64,000 bases of DNA from Maniola hyperantus (taxonomy: Eukaryota; Arthropoda; Insecta; Lepidoptera; Nymphalidae): assembly GCF_902806685.2 (NCBI RefSeq), contig NC_048556.1, forward strand, positions 992,001-1,056,000, in the 5' to 3' direction. A program made the translations under genes and the position numbers. Positions within the stretch are counted from its first letter, which is position 1. The number at the start of each line of letters is the position of its first letter. Below the pieces are notes generated by a model that saw only the letters and a program-made list of their open reading frames with translations, made no database searches and was not told the origin of the DNA. Shown here in pieces: positions 20,441 to 31,419 of the stretch.

Positions 20441-22765
20441 TTAAGGTGCTGTACTGGAGGTGGGATAATGTTCCAGATCCTGGAAAAAAGCAAGCCTGAA
20501 ACTCCCTCGGAATGCTGCTGTTCTATGCCTTGGCACGGCCATTTGACACGCTGAACCTCTTGGCGTAAACCTGCTCTGCTGTCTTGCCCATTTAATCTGT
20601 GTGAAAAGATATTCTGGTTTTCCAGTGGAGATCACCCCAAATAACATAGTAGCCAAGTGCAGATTCCTTCTAGCTGACATATTTAAGAGGTTTGCTTTGT
20701 TGAGGTAAGGACTAATATGTGAGCGAGGAGCAATGGGGAAACAGAACCGAGCACAGGCATTTTGGACTCTCTGTATTAGCTTTTTGGTTCTTCCAAGCAA
20801 ACATGGTCCATATGCTGTGTCTGCGTAGTTTAACTTTGACAAAATAAGTGAATCACATATTCGTATTCTGACTTCTACGCTAAGGTAAGATCTTATCTTG
20901 TAAAGCACTTTTAATCTGTAGAAGCAGTTTTTGACTGTATTCGAAATATGTGATTCAAAGTGCAAGTTTGAATCAAAGATTACTCCCAAATTTCTTGCCT
21001 CAGTTACTTTTTCTACACTAGTATTTCCTATTCTGACTTGTGTACCCAGAGACTCAATTGTTTTTGTCATCTTATTTGTTCCTAGTATCATGTACTTAGA
21101 CTTGAGAGGATTCAATAATAATGAGTTTTTCTCTGACCAGTTAGATACTCTATTTAAATCTTCATTGATTTTAAATTCTGCGTCTGCTGCGTCTTGTGGT
21201 TTGAAAGAGAGATATAGTTGCACGTCGTCAGCATATAGATGGTATTTGCAGTTGGAAAAACAGTGAACTATATCTGCTGTATAAATAGCAAAAAGCAATG
21301 GACTGAGCGCGGATCCTTGAGGTACACCTCGAAGTACCGGAGATGTTGACGAAATCAGTTTAGTACCATCACTTTTAATTATATGCACAGATTGGGCCCG
21401 GCCACTGAGGAAGCTATTGAACCACTTTAAGGTCGACATTCCAAATCCATAATATGACAGCTTTGAAAGTAATAGTGTGGTATCGATTGAGTCAAACGCA
21501 CGAGAGAAATCAAGCAGCACCAGGATGGTTCCCATACCCTGATCTTGTGCTGTCAGGATGTTATCAATTACATCCATCATTGCAGTCGCTGTACTGTGGC
21601 ATTTCCGAAATCCTGATTGGTGAGCTGGTAATATTTTGTTTTCCTCTACAAACGCTGTCATTTGGGCACATACAAGTTTTTCTAAGATCTTAGATATACA
21701 TGGCAAGATACTGATAGGCCTAAGATCTTTCATACTGGTTGGATTATTTACTTTTGGAAGGGGTTTGACTATTGCAGTTTTCCATGCATTTGGGAATGTG
21801 CTGGTTGTTATAGATTTATTTATAATAGCTGTTATAGTACTTAAACTCTGTGGAAGTGTCCAATGCAACATCTGTAACGAGATTTCGTCTAGGCCTAGTG
21901 CGTTTGATTTTAATCCTTTGATTATTTTTATAACTTCTGCTTCAGTTACTGGTTTCAGGTTAAAAATATTAGGACCAAACCTGTTGAATTCATAGTATGT
22001 AAGATAAGAAAGTGAAGGCCTCTCTCTATATGGTATGTTCAAAAAATGATTATTTATTTTCTCCGGGTCACATAAGCCTGTTGGTATTTCATACTCTTGT
22101 TTTTTATTCATCCCTACATTCTTTTTTAGATTCTTCCATAACAACATAGGCTTATTAATACATTGATTTATATAAAATTTAAAATAGGCACTTTTTTCTG
22201 CTTCCATTGCCTCACACACAATCTTTTTAACATTCTTGTAGTACTCTTTATGTGACTCATTTTTTGATGCTTTATATCGAGAATGACTTTGATTACGCAG
22301 CTTAATCATTTTCTTAATAGTGTAAGTTATCCAGGGGCATGATTGTTCTTTTACCTTTATCTTTTTTGTTGGAGCGTGCATGTCAAATAAAGTTAAAATG
22401 TAACTATTAAATACCAACGTCATATCTGCAACATTTTTCAAACGGTTAATAGTTTCCCATGGAACTCTATTAAGGTCTGCATTAAAGTCTTCTGCAATAA
22501 TATCTTTTAGTGATCTGATGGTAATCCACCGGGGAACTATTTTAGCCTTCTTTAGGTTTAATATGAGCGTGATTATGGCATGGCTACCTAACTCTTGTAC
22601 ATGCTTCACCTCTATATCTCGGGTTGAGGCATCTGTACAAACTACATCTATCAAAGTCTCACTGTGGTCAGTAAAATGAGTTGGCTCTGTGACTACTTGG
22701 TTAAGGTTTATATAGGTTAGGAAGTCATTAAAAAGTTTAGTTTTGTTATCGAGTGGTATTATTAA
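20441..22765 (-). mobile_element. CR1-like non-LTR retrotransposon, reverse transcriptase frame intact
   Basis: A long open frame on the minus strand. It continues upstream of the first listed TTG (22654) to about 22765, where the C-terminal end of an endonuclease domain is readable (EPTHFTDHSETLIDVVCTDA). From the TTG, the reverse transcriptase motifs are DLRPIS (about 309), QSGFRKCHST (about 346), DFSRAFDSID (about 382), GVPQGSALSPLLF (about 443) and the catalytic YADD (about 474). A C-terminal R.HISPYLNK-type tail ends at TSSTAP-stop. The layout fits the CR1/L2/Kiri/Daphne group better than Jockey, which has FADD, or RTE. The 5' part, including most of the endonuclease, is missing, so this is a typical 5'-truncated copy and not autonomous. 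The lack of frame damage over 2.3 kb points to a young insertion. It lies in the intergenic region and is unrelated to the homeobox genes. Confidence 0.8.
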
Positions 22766-23589
22766 GTATTATTTGTAGATAAAAATAGGTCCTAAGTGAG
22801 ATAGGTACAAAGTAAAATAAGTAAAATAAAAACTTGGATTATATTACTTTATACATAGTATAGGTATCTGTATTGAGAAAAACCGCGTGCACCTTTTGGT
22901 TTACAATAATCTTAACAGACGTTATTGCCTTATTGGCCAGACGCCAAGTTGCATGAATAGAGCATGATACTCAGGATTAGAGCAAGTTTGCTCAGCTCTG
23001 AGCCTCGGCTGCTCATTCCACCTCCACGTTAATCCCATTCAAACGACACGTCCCAGATCCGATTACTAGTAATAGATCGCCACTTTTCACGCCTGTGTCA
23101 ATTGTCCCTACATATTACCAAAAACCGCCTTACTTTGACACTAATATAACCCGTAACACAACTAGATAAAGTCCAATTTACTCCGTCCATACACGTTTTT
23201 AACTTTGTTATAAAACAATAATAAGAAGCGATTACATTCGCTCTTATGCTCATATAGATAACAGTTATTTGTATAGTTTCGAATGTAGGTTTAAGTTGGT
23301 ATTAAATAATGTAAAGTCTACACAATTGGTTAGGAGTAATGCGATTTCTGACAATGTGATTGACATGTGTGAATGACAGTTTTGGTTATTTACGTATTTA
23401 ATGCAAAAAATGTCGTTGATCGTTGATTTTTATTTACTAGCACACATAACACACTATATATATAATTTACTATATCGGTATAGAATCTTTACTAAGTCAT
23501 ATTAATATCTGTCCTAGTGTACCTACTTAGGTACCTATCTTACTTACTTACTTTGCATGAATCGGTCAAAATTGTATGGAGATGCCATT
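22766..23589. other. No recognised feature
   Basis: AT-rich, non-coding. I could not match it to a repeat family here. Confidence 0.45.
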
Positions 23590-23745
23590 TTTAGGGTTCC
23601 GTACCCGAAGGGTGCCAACGGGACCCTATTCATAAGCCTCCGCTGCCCATACTCTGTCCGTCCGTCTGTCTGTCAACGGGCTGGATCTCGTGAACCGCAA
23701 TGGGTAGAGTTGAAATTTTCACAGAACTAGATATTAGTTTTTAGA
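23590..23745 (+). repeat. FAM-I related, subtype as at 4244
   Basis: TTTAGGGTTCCGTACCCGAA, TCCGTCCGTCTGTCTGTC and GTTGAAATTTTCACAGAAC. It ends where SINE-2 begins. Confidence 0.6.
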
Positions 23746-23751
23746 ATGTTC

Positions 23752-24100
23752 GACGACCTCCCTGGCGCAGTCGTGAGCGCTGGGTCTTATTAGTGGGAGG
23801 TCCCGGGTTCGATTCCTGGCAGGGGTTTGGAATTTTATAATTTCTAAATTTCTGGTCTGGTCTGGTGGGAGGCTTCGGCCGTGGCTAGTTACCACCCTAC
23901 CGGCAAAGCCGTGCCGCCAAGCGATTTAGCGTTCCGGTACGATGCCGTGTAGAAACCAAAGGGGTACGGGTTTAATAAAAAAAAAAAAAAACTGCCATAT
24001 CCCTTCCAGGTTAGCCCGCTATCATATTAGACTGCATCATCACGTACCATCTGGTGAGATTGCAGTCAAGGGCTAACTTGTATCTGAATAAAAAAAAAAA
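23752..24100 (+). mobile_element. SINE-2, full length
   Basis: The tRNA-like head includes CTGGCGCAGTCGTGAGCGC (A-box region) and GGGTTCGATTCCTGGC (B-box). The body has GGCTTCGGCCGTGGCTAG and CGGTACGATGCCGTGTAG, and the end is CTTGTATCTGAATAAAAAAA. Further copies are at 43848, 50500, 51570 and 54128. The internal A run at 23977-23990 suggests a dimeric or tail-interrupted structure. It is not a tRNA gene. Confidence 0.8.
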
Positions 24101-24217
24101 TGTACTTATTAGCAAAATTTCGTAGACTTTGGTGGGTTGCTTCATATTCAAATGAGAATCAAACTACGATTGAATTGAGTAAGTGACCGAAGAAACCCCA
24201 GTTAAGTTCGACCTAAT

Positions 24218-24390
24218 CAGCCCCCCAATTGTGTAAGAATAACCATTTCATAGCTATCGCAATCGTCAAGAAATTCTGCCATTTGATTGGTTGATTCGCT
24301 GTTTACATTTTTTCACAGCCAATCAAAGGGCAGAATTCTTGACGATTGCGATAGCCATGAAATGGTTATTCTTACACAATTGGGGGGCTG
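24218..24390. mobile_element. M5 inverted-repeat element
   Basis: The termini CAGCCCCCCAATTGTGTAAG and its reverse complement continue as inverted repeats of about 73 bp with a few mismatches and one indel around a short centre. About 173 bp, non-coding. No convincing target duplication. Confidence 0.75.
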
Positions 24391-24512
24391 GTATCTTCTT
24401 TTTTACTCTATATCTTTACTTACCAAATTAGCTTCCAAAACTGTATCATTCGTCATATTATATTGTACTTTATAAAATCGTGAGCTAAAGTTTTTTAACT
24501 TGTCCAGTGGCC

Positions 24513-24688
24513 CTACCGCGGTTGTTTGACAGCTACAATGTCACGATCGCAATCATCTCTGATTGGTTAATGCTCGCTCACTATTGGCCACAATGCATTG
24601 TTGCAACAAGAATCGCACAAATTCAGCCAATCAGAACAATTGAGATTGTAATAATGATTGATGCAGGTTTTAGACAATCGCCCTACTG
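24513..24688 (+). mobile_element. M1 element, single copy
   Basis: Essentially identical to 3270-3445. The frame starting MALPRLFDSYN here and at 3264 is therefore duplicated by the element and is not a gene. Confidence 0.8.
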
Positions 24689-24719
24689 TGCTAAGAAATG
24701 AAGGCAGCCGATTAGGTCA

Positions 24720-25023
24720 AGTTTTATATTTCTTAAACCCTATTGAAATTGTGAATGAATGCAGTTGAAACAACAAAAAGGTATTAAAGTCGAGCGATAA
24801 CGCGCGGCGTGATCTTCTTATCAGTAAGTTATGTGCGGCTTAGAGCAATAAAAACTTATTAAATATAATATATATTTGTTTACGTGCCATTGAGTATCGC
24901 TAACTGGGCACCAGGCGGCGCTAGTCGCGGTTACATGGCGGCTTTACATTCTTTGTAAATGCCTAATTCATGTAGGCACGTCTCAATTAGTTGATACTCT
25001 ATTAGTAGGTACAAGTAATTATA
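24720..25023. other. No recognised feature
   Basis: Short unclassified stretch. GATTAGGTCAAGTT at 24709-24722 is nearly the inverse of AGTTCGACCTAATC at 24204-24217, so M5 and M1 may sit inside a larger inverted-repeat element. Confidence 0.35.
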
Positions 25024-25210
25024 TATTTTCAATTTTCAAAGTAACATTAATATACCAAAAGATCAATATGAAACTTGTGCGTTCTAAAACAGATTTCTAT
25101 TTAGGTACTTTTATGCATTACAGTTTTTGCTTTATCGTGCAAAATGTCGAAAAAATACGATTGTAGTACGGAGCCCTAGGTGCGGGAGTCTGACTCGCAC
25201 TTGGACTTTG
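25024..25210 (+). repeat. FAM-I partial copy
   Basis: The 3' half only: TATCGTGCAAAATGTCGAAA, TACGATTGTAGTACGGAG and GTCTGACTCGCACTTGGAC. Confidence 0.6.
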
Positions 25211-25271
25211 TTTTTTTATTACTCTAAGAATGTATTGTATTCTCAGTAGGTACCTACTGATTTTTGTTGTG

Positions 25272-25396
25272 TACAATAATTCATTCATTCCAGCGTGGTA
25301 GACTACGGCCAAACCCTTCTCACTCTGAGAGGAGACCCGTGCTCTGTAGTGAGCCGGTGATGGGTTGATCATGATGATCATGATGATGATGATAAA
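25272..25396 (+). mobile_element. SINE-1 3' part
   Basis: CCAGCGTGGTAGACTACGGC, GAGAGGAGACCCGTGCTC, GGTGATGGGTTGATCATGAT and a GAT tail. Confidence 0.7.
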
Positions 25397-25689
25397 TACT
25401 CTTAGCGGCATGTAAGCCTTCCTTTAAGATTAAGTGCGCTGAGTGTGATCCTGGCAAGCGGCTTATTAACTTATATTCCGAGGCTTATTTTAACACAATA
25501 AATAAAAACAAATATTTTGTTGTGCGACTACGCGGCCCGCAGTCCGCGCGCCTCGGGAGCCGAGCGTCGCGCGTCGCTTTAATTCCTATTCAATTGAACG
25601 TTTTATGATCATGATCACTTAGTATGAAATATGAACGACTTTTGGTAAGCTATGTCTAGAATCTTTCATACTTGACTAGAATCTTGATA

Positions 25690-25960
25690 GACTTGCAAAA
25701 ATAGGGCCTTGGACTGCAGTAATAAAATGATGTGATTTTTTTGTATAGCGATAGTTTATGGGACTGGAATTGACTATCAAACTATTAAAGAGAATAATTT
25801 AAAAAAAAAAACCATGATTTTTATTTATTTTTAACATGAACGTCACGCTGTACGAAAGGTGAATAATGACGTCACAATCCGTAAACGACAACTTTTTTTC
25901 AATTTTTAAACAATTAAGAAGTCCGTTTAAAAATATTGCAGCCAAGCGCTATAGTCTATA
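25690..25960 (+). repeat. Repeat R-K (TTGGACTGCAGTAATAAA family)
   Basis: GGCCTTGGACTGCAGTAATA, TGTATAGCGATAGTTTATGG, AATGACGTCACAATCC and CGACAACTTTTTTTCAAT. The reverse complement of this layout flanks the LINE insertion at 31420-32200. A shorter relative is at 9395-9495. Confidence 0.65.
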
Positions 25961-25998
25961 TATGTTCAAAAAAAACCTTTGACGAATGCGGTCGTTAA

Positions 25999-26235
25999 TC
26001 TAAATATATAAAAGGATAAAGTGACTGACTGACTGACTGACTGACTGACTGACTGACTGATCTATCAACGCACAGCTCAAACTACTGGACGGATCGGGCT
26101 GAAATTTGGCATGATAGCTATCATGACGTAGGCATCCGCTAAGAAAGGATTTTTGAAAATACAATCCCCGAGGGGGTGAAATAGGGGTTTGAAACTTGTG
26201 TAGTCCACGCGGACGAAGTCGCGAGCATGAGCTAG
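25999..26235 (+). mobile_element. HEL-B Helitron, full length; first of a tandem pair
   Basis: A precedes TCTAAATATATAAAAGG. The (GACT)n block is expanded to about eight units. The terminal hairpin region GCGGACGAAGTCGCG is followed by GAGCATGAGCTAG. The next base starts another HEL-B copy. Confidence 0.85.
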
Positions 26236-26555
26236 TCTTAATATATAAAAGGAAAAGGTGACTGACTGACTGGTCTATCAACGCACAGCTCAAACTACTG
26301 GAGGGATCGGGCATGCAGATAGCTATTATAACGTAGACATCCGCTAAGAAAGGATTTTTGAAAATTCAACCTATAATAAAATAAATAAATAAAAAAGCCA
26401 TTTATTCTCGTGTTCCTTAGTTAGTTACATAGTAGATTAGTTTTGTTAGTAAGTACAATTTTACTTATTTTCCTAGTTACCTAACCTATAAAGGAGTAAA
26501 ATAGGGGTTTGAAATTTGTGTAGTTCATGCAAACAAAGTCGCGAGCATAAGCTAG
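26236..26555 (+). mobile_element. HEL-B Helitron, second of the tandem pair, carrying a retroposon insertion
   Basis: TCTTAATATATAAAAGG begins directly after the CTAG of the preceding copy. The element ends AGCATAAGCTAG followed by T. It is split by a 106-bp insertion at 26377-26482. Confidence 0.85.
26377..26482 (-). mobile_element. 5'-truncated retroposon with 9-bp target duplication
   Basis: Flanked by AACCTATAA on both sides (26368-26376 and 26483-26491). On the minus strand it ends ...AATGGCTTTTTTATTTATTTATTTTATTA, shown in pieces: AATGGCTTTTTT then (ATTT)n. That is a LINE-type 3' tail. It is younger than the Helitron it splits. Confidence 0.75.
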
Positions 26556-26689
26556 TCGCCCTATATGAGAGTTATTGAGATGTTGGTACATGAACGAATA
26601 CACAAAGTGTCAAGTCATTCCGCGGCTCTAACGAACAGGTCGGTTCGAGGCCGGCAAAGAGCTCAGCCGGCTGACAAATGAGCTGCATT

Positions 26690-27090
26690 GGCCCCGATTC
26701 TCTAGTCTCTCTCTAAACTAAATTTAGAGTATCTGCATCCTTTTCTTTTTACTAATGTTAAAAAAGGAACGGAACATGACTTTCACATTAAAAGACTCTA
26801 AATTTTAGTGCACAATGGGGCCGATTCTCTAGGCGGTTTTCTAATTTTAAAATGTCTAATATTAGACTTAGAAAGGTGTGTTATTCTGAAAACCCACTTA
26901 AATGACAGGTCTAACCTAAAATTGAATTTGACAGCACTAAACTATTCAATTTAGATTTTAAAGAGCAAAAGTTATTCTGTTGCACGAACTAAATGCCTAA
27001 ATTAAGAAACGTCAACCTAAAATTTTCTAAAATTAGAGTGGACCTCGCGAGGTGCCCACTAAATTTAAAGAGTCTGCTTAAATGGCAAAA
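26690..27090. mobile_element. M9-type elements
   Basis: 26690-26822 has ends GGCCCCGATTCTCTAG and GCACAATGGGGCC, with TCTAAA-rich arms. A second unit starts at 26817 with GGGGCCGATTCTCTAG and continues to about 27090. The same termini appear at 31094-31288. Confidence 0.6.
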
Positions 27091-28370
27091 TGGACGTGTG
27101 TTGAAAGAAACATTTTTATTTGAGTTTAGAATTGTTATATTTAAGATAAAAAAAAGTGTCTTTTAAGTGTTTTAATTTAATTTAAATTTTATAAAATGGA
27201 AATATACGTGGTTTCTCTGACTCGTCGTTAATTCGCAAAAAATAATTAGGTTGGTTATCTACTTTGTTGTCTAAGAGTATCAGACACCTCCACAGACATC
27301 CTGGCGGCTTCAGCAAGGCAAACCTAAGATCCTTAAGTCTCCTTATTTCTTAACTAGCAAGTGGCAGCTGTTCGAAAATCCTGTGGGACTAGGATACTTT
27401 TCTGTAGGTACTTAGCTTACCTACCTACCTAATAAAAGTAGCCTATAAGTATATCCTTCACTAGTATGTGTCCTTGTGAAAAATCTCTGTGCCCAACTAG
27501 GTTAGATGCATAAAGGAACATACCCAGAGACAAAAACTTGCATAGGTAGCTACCTAAATATTAGTGTGAACAAAATCTTTGCCAATTAGGTATGCCAAGG
27601 TAAAACTTGATGCCTTGTTATCATTATCAATGAGATTAATTCCTACTACCTACTACTTATTGCTAAACATATCAAAAATAAAGCAGAATAAGTGTGGTGG
27701 TAGAGTAGGTACTTATAATAAAGTTTAAGTTCTAAAATCTTAATGAGTTCACCTAAAGGTTTATTTATAGGCTAAATTAACAGATTTTACATTTAGTTAT
27801 GTCTTATACTTACATACCCCTAGTATTGAACTAAGTACTTGAGTAGTACCCAGTTACTTCTTTATTTTCAACTCAGTAGATACCTGCTTGAAAGACTACC
27901 TATTACCTGCATAAGTAGGTACTTGCTAACTACAGTACAGTATAGATAACTACAACTAACTGACTTAGCCTGGGTTCACTTTAATCATCTGATAAGTTTT
28001 AGTTGAGAAGTACCTAGTAGATACATCTTGTAATTCCTAAACATATCATGATAGGATCTTGTTGAGTTTACCTATATAGGTATACCCATACCCATATGGG
28101 TATCACATTTCAGGTTAACTAGCTGACCTGCCTGAGTTGTACCTGCCCCAGCTTTGTTCGGGTGGAATAAGTATCTATGTAAGTATCTGAAAATTATGTC
28201 GTAGTGGTCTATATACCTACTTAAAGTAAACGTTCCTTACATGCAAATTCTCAAGTTTTTAAACTCAGGAGCTTAATAAATTACTAGACTCAGGAGTCAG
28301 CAGCTTATATGCTGATGTCAGTCAGTCAGTTTATATTTTTACATTTACATAATATGTACAGAAGAGAGAG
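27091..28370. other. No recognised feature
   Basis: A long AT-rich stretch with many TAGGTA/TACCTA motifs. No repeat or coding match found. Confidence 0.45.
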
Positions 28371-28374
28371 AGAA

Positions 28375-28535
28375 AAGCTAGGACTTCTCCATAACGTCCT
28401 CAAAAATGTGTGAAGTCTGCCAATCCGCACTTGGTCAGTGTGCTAGATTTTGGCCAAAACACCTTATTCTGAGAGGTGACCCGTGCTCAGTAGTAGTGAC
28501 CCGGCGATGGATTGATAATGATGATGATGATGTAC
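28375..28535 (+). mobile_element. SINE-1 3' half
   Basis: GACTTCTCCATAACGT, GAAGTCTGCCAATCCGCACT and CGGCGATGGATTGATAATGA plus a GAT tail. Followed by an inverted FAM-I scrap at 28556-28652. Confidence 0.65.
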
Positions 28536-28652
28536 TGACCTAGCTACCTGCCTTTAGATAGGGTACTTCCCGTTGACCTTTGGTTTCTTGACAGACCACA
28601 AAGTGATCCTATAATGGTTCCTTTTGAGGTATGGAACCCATAGTTAGAAGAG

Positions 28653-29480
28653 AAATAACGTCAAAAAATAATTTGATTTCTTTTATCTTTTCTGGATCTA
28701 TTTTATTGAAAACTAGCTGACTAAAGTTTTCTACACATACCTATAATTCTAAAAATTAATACAGAAATCTATAGACTCAACCTTTATTTAGTTTGAAATC
28801 TATAGATCTCTGACTTTGCATAGACTTAAGATACTGATAAAAGAGACAGAGTTATATCATTGGCATAAATCTGTCTCGTTTTAACCGAAACTTAAGTCAG
28901 AGCAAAGTCAAAGTATGCTCTCTACACATATATGCTTAAATTATTATGTTTTAACTATGTCTAGTCTGAGCTAATTCAAAGTATAGGTACTCTATAGATT
29001 TTAGCCAAAGAACATGCAAACCTCAAAAAATGTTTTTATAATTGTTATGGCGAAGTCTGCATTGAAATTGATATAAATAGGGACTGAAAACTAATTTTGA
29101 ACTATTTATACCTATAGATTATAAATTTCATTTTCAGGTAGTAGTACCTTAGTACGACTTAGTCATACTACAGCTGCTCAGTATGATGGAGGCAAGAATT
29201 TCCTAACAAAAGCAAGAAAACTTCAATCAGATGATTAACAATTACTTTTATTAAATAAAATAATAAAATAATAAACAAATGTTTCATTCTGTACTGTACA
29301 TAATTAATATTTATTTCAATAACATTTAAATAAAAATTAAGTTTAGAAAACAACTGTTCATTTTTGGTAGATGAGTGACGGAACATCTTTTTAACTCGCA
29401 GACTCCATATACTTGGTTTCATGAAATGGGCTGAAATAAAAATTATCAACGTTGAAAGTTTGTTATGATGATGTGTTGAA
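28653..29480. other. No recognised feature
   Basis: AT-rich non-coding DNA. The open frame on the minus strand at 29168-29449 has no recognisable motif and AT-driven composition. Confidence 0.4.
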
Positions 29481-29484
29481 AGGT

Positions 29485-30060
29485 GTAATGTATCCTACAC
29501 TTCAATTTTTTGCTATGCATACTAGCTGTTTACTATGCAATTAAGCATCACTTTCTTTAACGGTGAACCAAACCATTGTGAGGAAACCTAAATGCCTGAG
29601 AGTTCTCCATAGTGTTCTCAAAGGTGTGTGAAATCTGTCAATGTGCACTCGGCCAGAGTGGTGGACAATGGCCAAACTCTTCCCGTTTTGAGAGGAGTCC
29701 CCTGCTCAGTAGTCAGCCGGCAATGAGTTGATCGTGTGATGATACTAACTGTTGCCTGTAATTATTATTTTTATATAGGTATGCTACACTTCCATTTTTT
29801 GCTATATTATAATATGTACTAGCTGTTTAATAACCAATTAAGTATCACTTTCTTTAACCGTGAAGGAAAACATTGTGAGGAAACCTACATGCCTGAGAGT
29901 TCTCCATAGTGTTCTCAAAGGTGTGTGAAGTCTGTCAATCTGCACTTGGACAGAGTGGTGGACTATGGCCAAACTACATTTTGAGAGGTGAGCTGGCAAT
30001 GAGTTGATCATTATGATGATACCAGCTGTTACCTGTTATTATTATTATTATACACGTAGG
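29485..30060 (+). repeat. Tandem duplication of a SINE-1 copy with its flanks
   Basis: Two units of about 300 bp (from about 29485 and 29780). Each has CTACACTTC, TTTTTTGCTAT, ACTAGCTGTTTA, TATCACTTTCTTTAAC or its variant, the SINE-1 3' body, and TGATGATAC...CTGTTACCTGT. Because non-SINE flank is duplicated too, this is a segmental duplication and not two insertions. Confidence 0.75.
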
Positions 30061-30500
30061 TATATACATTCAATCTTGATCTTGTAGGTACTTTCATGCC
30101 TTAAATCACATTACCGCCTTAGTTTGTTGAATTCATAGCAGAATTCATGGATACCTCGTTCCACGTCCTTGCACGCCAGATTTGTAAGTATACCGCCAAG
30201 TTTCAGAACTTCCTCGCTGTATATTCCTTTACCTGTATATTCAATGTACTCTGTGGCAGTCAGTTATTTAGGATGATTGCTTTTCATCTGTTTGCATTGA
30301 TTTCCTAGCAAGAGTTTGACAATTAGGTACCTCGGTGATTTCAAGGTAAGGTAGGTAGGTAAGATTCCAAGCAAAATTCTTTGCTTTTATCTATTTTATG
30401 CACATAACCACTATTTTCACAAAGTTTTGTAACAAAAACTAAGATTCTTTAACCACAAAACATAAAGAAATTAGGTTAGAAATTATATTTGCAACAAAAA
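30061..30500. other. No recognised feature
   Basis: Unclassified, non-coding, AT-rich. Confidence 0.4.
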
Positions 30501-31093
30501 TAATAGATCTGTTTTTTTAACTAGTTTTACGGCTCTGGGTTCTAGCACTTTTGATCAAAGACTTAAGCCTACTTCACACGATAAAATGAACAAAACTTCA
30601 ATTTTCGACACTTTTATTGTGATTCGACCTAAATAAATCAAGTAAAGTTATTATTTTTGTATTTCAAGTAACATCGTTCGATATTTTTCGCAAAAAATAG
30701 TTTTAAGATTAAAGGGGAAAATCAAACACAACATTAGTGCAGTTCTTGTTATCTTAAATAGCAACACTTACTATTCAATTCAAACGTCATTTTAGACGGC
30801 CATTTAGGATGTTTAAATTTAGTTGAAGCAAAATTGCGAATGCAGCTTAGAAATAGAAATCCTAAAATTAAAGAATCTAAAATTTAGTTTAGGTTTAGGT
30901 TAGGGTACAACAGAATTACCACCAATACAAATTTAAACAGTAGGTTCGCGAGTGCGTGCTAAAATCACGGGTTATACCATCTAAAAATTAAATTTAGAAG
31001 TGTCAAACTGCTTCTGTCCTTTTCATATTACAATAGTAAGAAGAGGGTGCGAATACTCTAAAATTAGGTTGTGCTTAGAATCGGTAGAATTGA
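30501..31093. repeat. Region related to M9 interior
   Basis: TCTAAAATT, TTAAATTTAG and similar TTTAGA-rich phrases resemble 26820-27090, and the block adjoins an M9 element. Probably an older, larger relative. Boundaries unclear. Confidence 0.35.
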
Positions 31094-31288
31094 GGCTAAT
31101 TCCGTTGTACACAATCTCTAAACTAAACTAAAATGATACTAATACTACTAAAAATTATGAAAGGGATAGCAATAGATTTAGACCTATTGCTATCCCTTTC
31201 ATAATTTTTCCTGCAGAAAAGGATAGCACTAGATTTAGATCTGTTATTTTGGTTTAGTTAAGAGATTGTGTACAAGAGAATCGGCCCC
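31094..31288. mobile_element. M9 inverted-repeat element with internal hairpin
   Basis: The ends pair over more than 35 bp around GTACACAATCTCT and GATTCTCTTGTACACAATC (right end read on the minus strand, with GGGGCC terminus). The centre has a perfect 26-bp stem (31150-31175 with 31184-31209) and an 8-base loop. Confidence 0.75.
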
Positions 31289-31419
31289 AATGTCAGCTAC
31301 CGGTGTTGATGTAGCGCGAACCGGGAATTCGGTTGAAGGTTCGGTATGATAACGAATATTATATACAGACTAGTACAGACAAGACAAAGTGTGTGAAGTC
31401 TGCCTATTCCTAGTAGAGT

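Noticed and set aside
20931..21995. Plus-strand frames of 79-119 codons
   Set aside because: Antisense to the CR1-like reverse transcriptase frame.
23752..23820. Possible tRNA gene
   Set aside because: Head of SINE-2, repeated at 50500 and 51570.
26000..26314. Open frame rich in DQSVSQSVSQ; also at 52779 and 58771
   Set aside because: Translation of the (GACT)n block and core of HEL-B Helitrons.
29168..29449. 93-codon minus-strand frame
   Set aside because: AT-driven composition, no motif, no splice or repeat support.
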